Below, piece after piece: positions 22,863 to 28,800 of a DNA stretch of 28,943 nt. Location of the stretch: NCBI GenBank assembly GCA_026770585.1, contig MU646528.1, forward strand, positions 318,556 to 347,498, read 5' to 3'. The notes beneath the pieces were generated by a model that had not been told where the DNA came from, searched no databases, and was given only the letters and a program-made list of their open reading frames with translations. Position numbers and translations under genes: made by a program. Position 1 is the stretch's first letter. Every line of letters starts with the position of its first letter. The stretch comes from Baffinella frigidus. Its lineage: Eukaryota; Cryptophyceae; Cryptomonadales; Baffinellaceae.

Positions 22863-25800
22863 GGTGCAGGGTGCAGGGTGCAGGGTGCAGGGTTGAGGGC
22901 TGAGGGTGCAGGGTTGAGGGTTCAGTGTTCAGTGTTCAGTGTTCAGTGTTCAGTGTTCAGTGTTCAGTGTTCAGTGTTCAGTGTTCAGTGTTCAGGGTGC
23001 AGGGTTTAGGGTAACCGGTATCGAGATCAAACTGGTCGACGGCGCCGTAGACGTCCTCCACTGACACGCTGATGGATTGCGCAGCCTGCGGGTTTGGGGT
23101 TTGGGTTTTGGGTTTTCGGTTTTGGGGTTTGTGGTTGAGGTTTGAGGGTTGAGTGTTGAGTGTTGAGTGTTGAGTGTTGAGTGTTGCGTGTTGAGGGTTT
23201 CGGGTTGATGGTTCAGGGGCGATGGTTTCAGGGTTCGGGGGTATGCGGGCTTTTGCCGGACGTCTCTCCACACCAACAAAATTTTGAGAGCCATTCCGCA
23301 TGCTGCGGGAGTACACGGAAGATCGGCATCTGTTTAGTGTCGCCCCCTGGTGGCTGAGTCAACCATTCCCGATGCTACGGGAGTACACGGGCAGTCTGTT
23401 GATGCGTCGCAGAGTGTTGATGCAGGTGTTGATCGAGGAAGCCGTGTCAGTGTGTCAATCAAGGAGGGGAGATCGTTGGTTAGTTGAACGGCACACAATG
23501 TGTCAATCAAGGAGGGGAGATCGGCACCTGAGCAGCCGCAGGGTTCCGAACAGTGAAGGCGAACGTGAGCACTGTCCCTGACGGAATCGGCAGCACCGCC
23601 TGGAGCACCTGCGCCCCCCCGAAATCGTGCGTGCGTCAGTACCGTACGGCGCTTGACTCACGAACGAATACGCCGTCAGCGCATTTCGATACTTATCGTT
23701 TTTGTTTTGGAACACCAGCTCATCCACCGCCAGGAGAATGGTGTGGCACGTGCGGCATGTGCAATGTTGTTGCTGCCGAGCATCGGCGCGCACGCCAGCA
23801 CTGTGGGTGTACTCGGGTGACAGTGCTGACTGATAACCTCACCAAGAAACAACCAACTTACTTGCCGTCCAACTAACCACCGACTAATCATCCAACTAAT
23901 CTGTTAGCTGGACCACCGACAGTCGACAGAGAGGGGCCGTCGCACCAGCGTCGCAGCCGTCGGATCAAGCAGCGCCGTTCCGTTCACCCCAGCCACTCGA
24001 GAGGCCGTGAACGTCAGCGCCGACCTCCCCGTGAGCGTCAGCGCTGTGGCGCTCATGCCCGCGTCCGTTCCAGGAGGGGCAGCACCCGCGAAGCCCGAGA
24101 GGGTTATCGCAGCCTGGGGCGGGGGGGGGGGTTCTTGCGTCAGTCTCAGGAATTTCCTCGATGTGCGAGCTGGACGCAATGCCGCCTCACTGTGTCCAGT
24201 GGGTCGGCTCACATATGGTTTCCTTCCCGAAGAGACACACGTCAAGTTGGATCGCATCGACTCGCGTGAACGAATAGAAATCGATGGACATTGAATCTAC
24301 AGAACACACCGCTCCTGGCCGAGGGGCTGCATAATTCAGGGCTCTGGGTCTATGGTTTAGGGTTCTTGGTTTGGCACCTGGTCAGACAGCCCAACGTTGG
24401 CGACCAGAGTGACGGAGAGGGCGTTGAATACACCCTCTCTGCCATCTAAGAACATATCTGGGTGAAACAATTTCAAAAATCTTGTAATCATCATTACATA
24501 CATAATGTTCTCATCTATCTATGAGCTGAATCTTATTATTAATTGTAGAGCATGGAGGAACCTGGTCAGACAGCCCGACGTTGGCGACGAGCGTGACGGA
24601 GAGGGTGTTGGGCGCGCCAGCCAGGTAGGACGACTGCCCGATTTTCTTGAAGGAGAAGCCGGGGCACCCGACTTTGAGCGGTGCAGCGTCCCCTGCAACA
24701 CGCCCATCGCTATCAGTGCTAACTAACAACCAACTTACCAACTAATTAACCTAAAAACAAACGACCAACGAACTAACACGCCTTTTAAACACACGGTTGC
24801 GTCCCCTGCAACAGCGTTTCAGGGTTCAGGGTTCAGGGTTCAGGTTTCCGGGCAACGGCGTTCAATTTGAGGGTTCACTTCAGCGATTCAAACTCACAGC
24901 GACTGAATGACTGTGACTTTGAACCGCTGTGAGTGCTGACCAAAATCCTCTTCTGCCAACCAACGACCAACCAACTATCTTACTAACCCACAAGCCATGT
25001 GGATAGGTGGTAGTCTGCTATGGGATCACCAGGGGAGCCGCCAGGCAGAATGACATCCACCGGCGCCGATGGTATATTTATATACATATATATTATATAT
25101 TATTGATATTTATACATATATTATTATCATATATATATTATTATATATAAAAGTATTTTTCTTTGAGGGGAATCACCAGGGGAGGCGCCGGGTAGAATGA
25201 CATCCACCGGCGCGCCGATAACATGCGGCTTCCGCCCCGATCCGAGCTGCCCCCGCAGCACCTGGTGTAGGGTTCAGGGTTTAGTGTTTGGGGTGTAGGG
25301 TGTAGGGGTGTAGGGTGCAGGGTGTAGGGTGTAGGTTTTGGGGTTTGTGGTTTGGGGTTTGGGGTTTGGGGTTTGGGGTTTGTGGTTTAGGGTTCAGGTT
25401 CAGGTTTAGGGTTTAGGGTTTAAGGAAGCACCGTGACGTTGGCGCCGCTGATGTCCGTGATGAGCATGAACTCGTACCCGACCTGTGGGAGTGGTCCACT
25501 TAGTGCGACTTGTCTCCATAAGTGGCCAGTGATAACTTGTCGCCATAAGTGGCCATAAAGTAGCCACCTGAGAGTGTCTCTTCACGTGTACACATCTTTA
25601 TCAAATCAATGCATGTGCAGAGGAGGGCTTCTGAACCTGGATGTAACCGTCGATGGCCACCATAGAGATCTGCCCGAGCGGAAAGACCTGGTTTAGGGTT
25701 TAGGGTTTAGGGTACAGGATGGAGGGTTTAGGGTTCAGGGTTTAGGGTTTGGGGTCTAGGGTTTAGGGTTTAGGGTTTAGGGTTTAGGGTTTAGGTTTGA

Positions 25801-28800
25801 GGGTTTGGGGTTCAGGGTTTAGGGTTCAGGGTTTAGGGTTTAGGGTTGAGAGTTGAGGGTTGAGAGTTGAAGAATGAGGGTTTAGGATGTAGGGGAAAGA
25901 CGTCTTCGTCGGTGTCGATCTCTGCCCGGAGGTCCGTGCTGCCCGTCACTGGCAGCCCCGTCGTATCCGCGTCCTGGGGGTTAGGGTTTAGGGTTTTAAG
26001 GTTTAGGGGTGTGGGGTTCAGGGTTTAGGGTTTAGGGTTTAGGGTTTAGGGTTTAGGGTTTAGGGTTTAGGGTTTAGGGTTTAGGGTTTAGGGTTTAGGG
26101 TTTAGGGTTTAGTTGGGGGTTTGGCATTTAGGGTTAGGGTTTGGGGTTGAGGGTTGAGGGTTCGGAGTTTGGGTTTAGGGTTTAGGGTTGAGGGTTTGGA
26201 GTTCGGGTTTAGTGTTTAGCGATTATGGTTTGGAGTTCAGGGGTTCAGATTTAGGGTGTAGGGTTAGCCATGATAGTGGTCGCAATGTCGACTGGGATAC
26301 ACTCCCCGCCAATCCCGCACGACGTCAGGTCAGGAGCCCGTTTCGGGTCCATCGTTTCATGGTTCAGGGTTGAGGGTTTGTAGATTATCGGTTGGGTTTA
26401 GGGTCTAGGGTGCAGGGGTTGCCATGATAGTGGACGCGATATTAACTGGGATACACACTCCCCGCCAACCCCGCACGACGTGAAGGATTGGAGTTCACGG
26501 TTGGGAGTCTGGGGTGTAGGGGTTACCATGATACTGGACGCAATGTCGACTGGGATGCACTCCCCGCCAACCCCGCACGACGTGAGGAGCCCACCATCGT
26601 CGGCGAGCCCCGAACCTGGTTTGGGGTTCAGCGTTTACGGTGTGGGGTATGCGGCTTCCGCCCCGATCGCATATGGAAACACGTTGAATTTATAAACTTG
26701 GTTCAATGGAATTTACTACACACAACGATCTTTATAAGTAATGTGAAAGGACACGTGTAGTAACTTTGATCGAATCCAAGTTTATGAATTAAACGTGTTT
26801 CCACTTGAGATCCGGGCTGCCCCCGCAGCAGTGGTGTCGGGTGTAGGGTTTAGGGTTGGGGTTTTAGGATTTGGGGTTTGGGGTTTGGGGTTTGGGGTTT
26901 GGGGTTTTGAGGTGAGGAGCCCACCGGGGTCGGCGAGCCCCCAATTTTGGTGAGGGTTTGGGGTTTAGGGTGTAGGGTTTAGGGTTGAGGGTTTAGGACT
27001 CAGGCTTTAGGTTGTGGGGTTCGGGATTTGGGGTGTGGTGTTTAGGGTTTAGAGTTAGAGTTTAGGGGTTTGGTTGTAGGGTTTAGGGTTTAGGGTTTAG
27101 GGTTTAAGGTGAGGGGTTTAGGGTGTAGGGTTGAGGGTGTGGGGTTTAGGGTTTAGGATTTAGGGTTGAGGGTTGAGGGGTTTTACAAGTGTCGCCGGGG
27201 TTGGGGCCGGAGATGCACGTGAAGACGCCGCTGACTTCGAGGGTTATTGGCGGTGATCCCTGGTTTAGGGTTCAGGGGTTATGGTTTTGGGTTTAGGGTG
27301 ACGCATTAATCAGGTCGAACACGAACGTATATAACTTCCCAGCGGTGAGCTTCGAGGGTCATTGGTGGTGATTCCTGGTTTAGGGTTTAGGGTTTAGGGT
27401 TTAGGGTTTAGGGTTTAGGGTTTAGGGTTTAGGGTTTAGGGTTTAGGGTTTAGGGTTTAGGGTTTAGGGTTCAGGGTTCAGGGTTCATGGTTCATGGTGC
27501 AGGATTCAAGATTCAACACACACACCCCTCTAACCCTGAACACACACCTGGCCGTCAGACGGATTGATCAAGTCGAACGCAAACGTGTAAAACTTCCCAG
27601 CGGTCAATTTCGCCAAACCATGAGTATCAGCACCCAAATAGCGGGCTACACATCCATATCTTGAATATCCCATCCGTGGACAAGCTCCATGTCCCTGCAG
27701 TAGGCAATCCGGTGTTGTGGTCTATTCAACACACCAAGTCGAACGCGAACGTGCATAACTTCCCAGCGGTCAGCTTGGTTCTGAACACTGCCCCCTAAAA
27801 CCCAAACCCTCAACCCTCAACACACACCTGGCCGTCCGACGGATTGATCAAGTCGAACGCGAACGTGTAGAACTTCCCCGCGGTCAGCTTCGCCGCATTC
27901 AGCCCTGGTTTAGGGTTTTAGGGGTTCAGGTTTTTTGGGGGTTTAGGTTTTGGGTTTTAGGTTTCAGGTTTTAGGGTTTAGGGTTTAGGGTTTAGGGCTT
28001 GGGGTTTATGGTTTTATGGTTTTAGGGTTTTAGGGTTTAGGGTTTAGGGTTTAGGGTTTAGGGTTTAGGGTTTAGGGTTCAGGTTTAGGGTTTGGGGTTT
28101 AGGGTTTAGGGTTCAGAACCGGTAGTCCGGAGGATGATGGTGCCGTCGCCGCGCGAGAAGGACCCCGCCCCCCCGCCGAATATCGTGCTGGCTCCTGGAA
28201 TGGAGTTTGGGGTCAGGGGTTAGGGGCCGCATTGAGCCCGGTAGTTCTCAGGATGAGCGTGCCGTCGCTTCTCCCGCTGCCGAATATCGTGCTGGCTCCT
28301 GACATGGGGTGAGGGGTCAGGGGTTGGGGGCCGTATTGAGCCTGGTAGTTCTCAGGATGAGCGTGCCGTCGTCTCTTGCGAGCGACTCTGCACTCCTGCC
28401 AAAGATTTTGCTGGCTCCTGGAATGGGTTTGGGGGTTAGGTGTTAGGGACCAGGGTTGAGGGGTGGAGTGGCGTCCAAGGGTTGGCGCGCAAAATTGAAC
28501 TTCAAGTTCAGGAGCCCTCAACCCTGAACCATGAAACCCTAAACCCGAAACGGGCTCCTGACGCAAGTTGCGTCGAGATCAGTCCACCACTAACGTTGGC
28601 TTTCCGCATAACAGTTCAATACAGTAATCTCTCTCTCTCTCTCTCAGTAATCTCTCTCTCGAAAGTCAAGAGTGGATTCCGACCTGACTGGATCTCGTAG
28701 AGCGTAACGCCAGCGACGGGCATGAACGGAAACGACCCCGCCGAATCATCAATCGTCAGCACGCGGTCTGCTGTGTAAGATCGGATCGCCCGGTTGTGCG

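Noticed and set aside
23630-23793. Minus-strand ORF with YRNALTAYSF and a GTGAGT donor, first taken as an exon
   Set aside because: Joining exon 11 (..PTAATL) directly to exon 12 (VLQAVLP..) restores the conserved strand in phase, and this segment would leave a 53-bp intron and break the motif.
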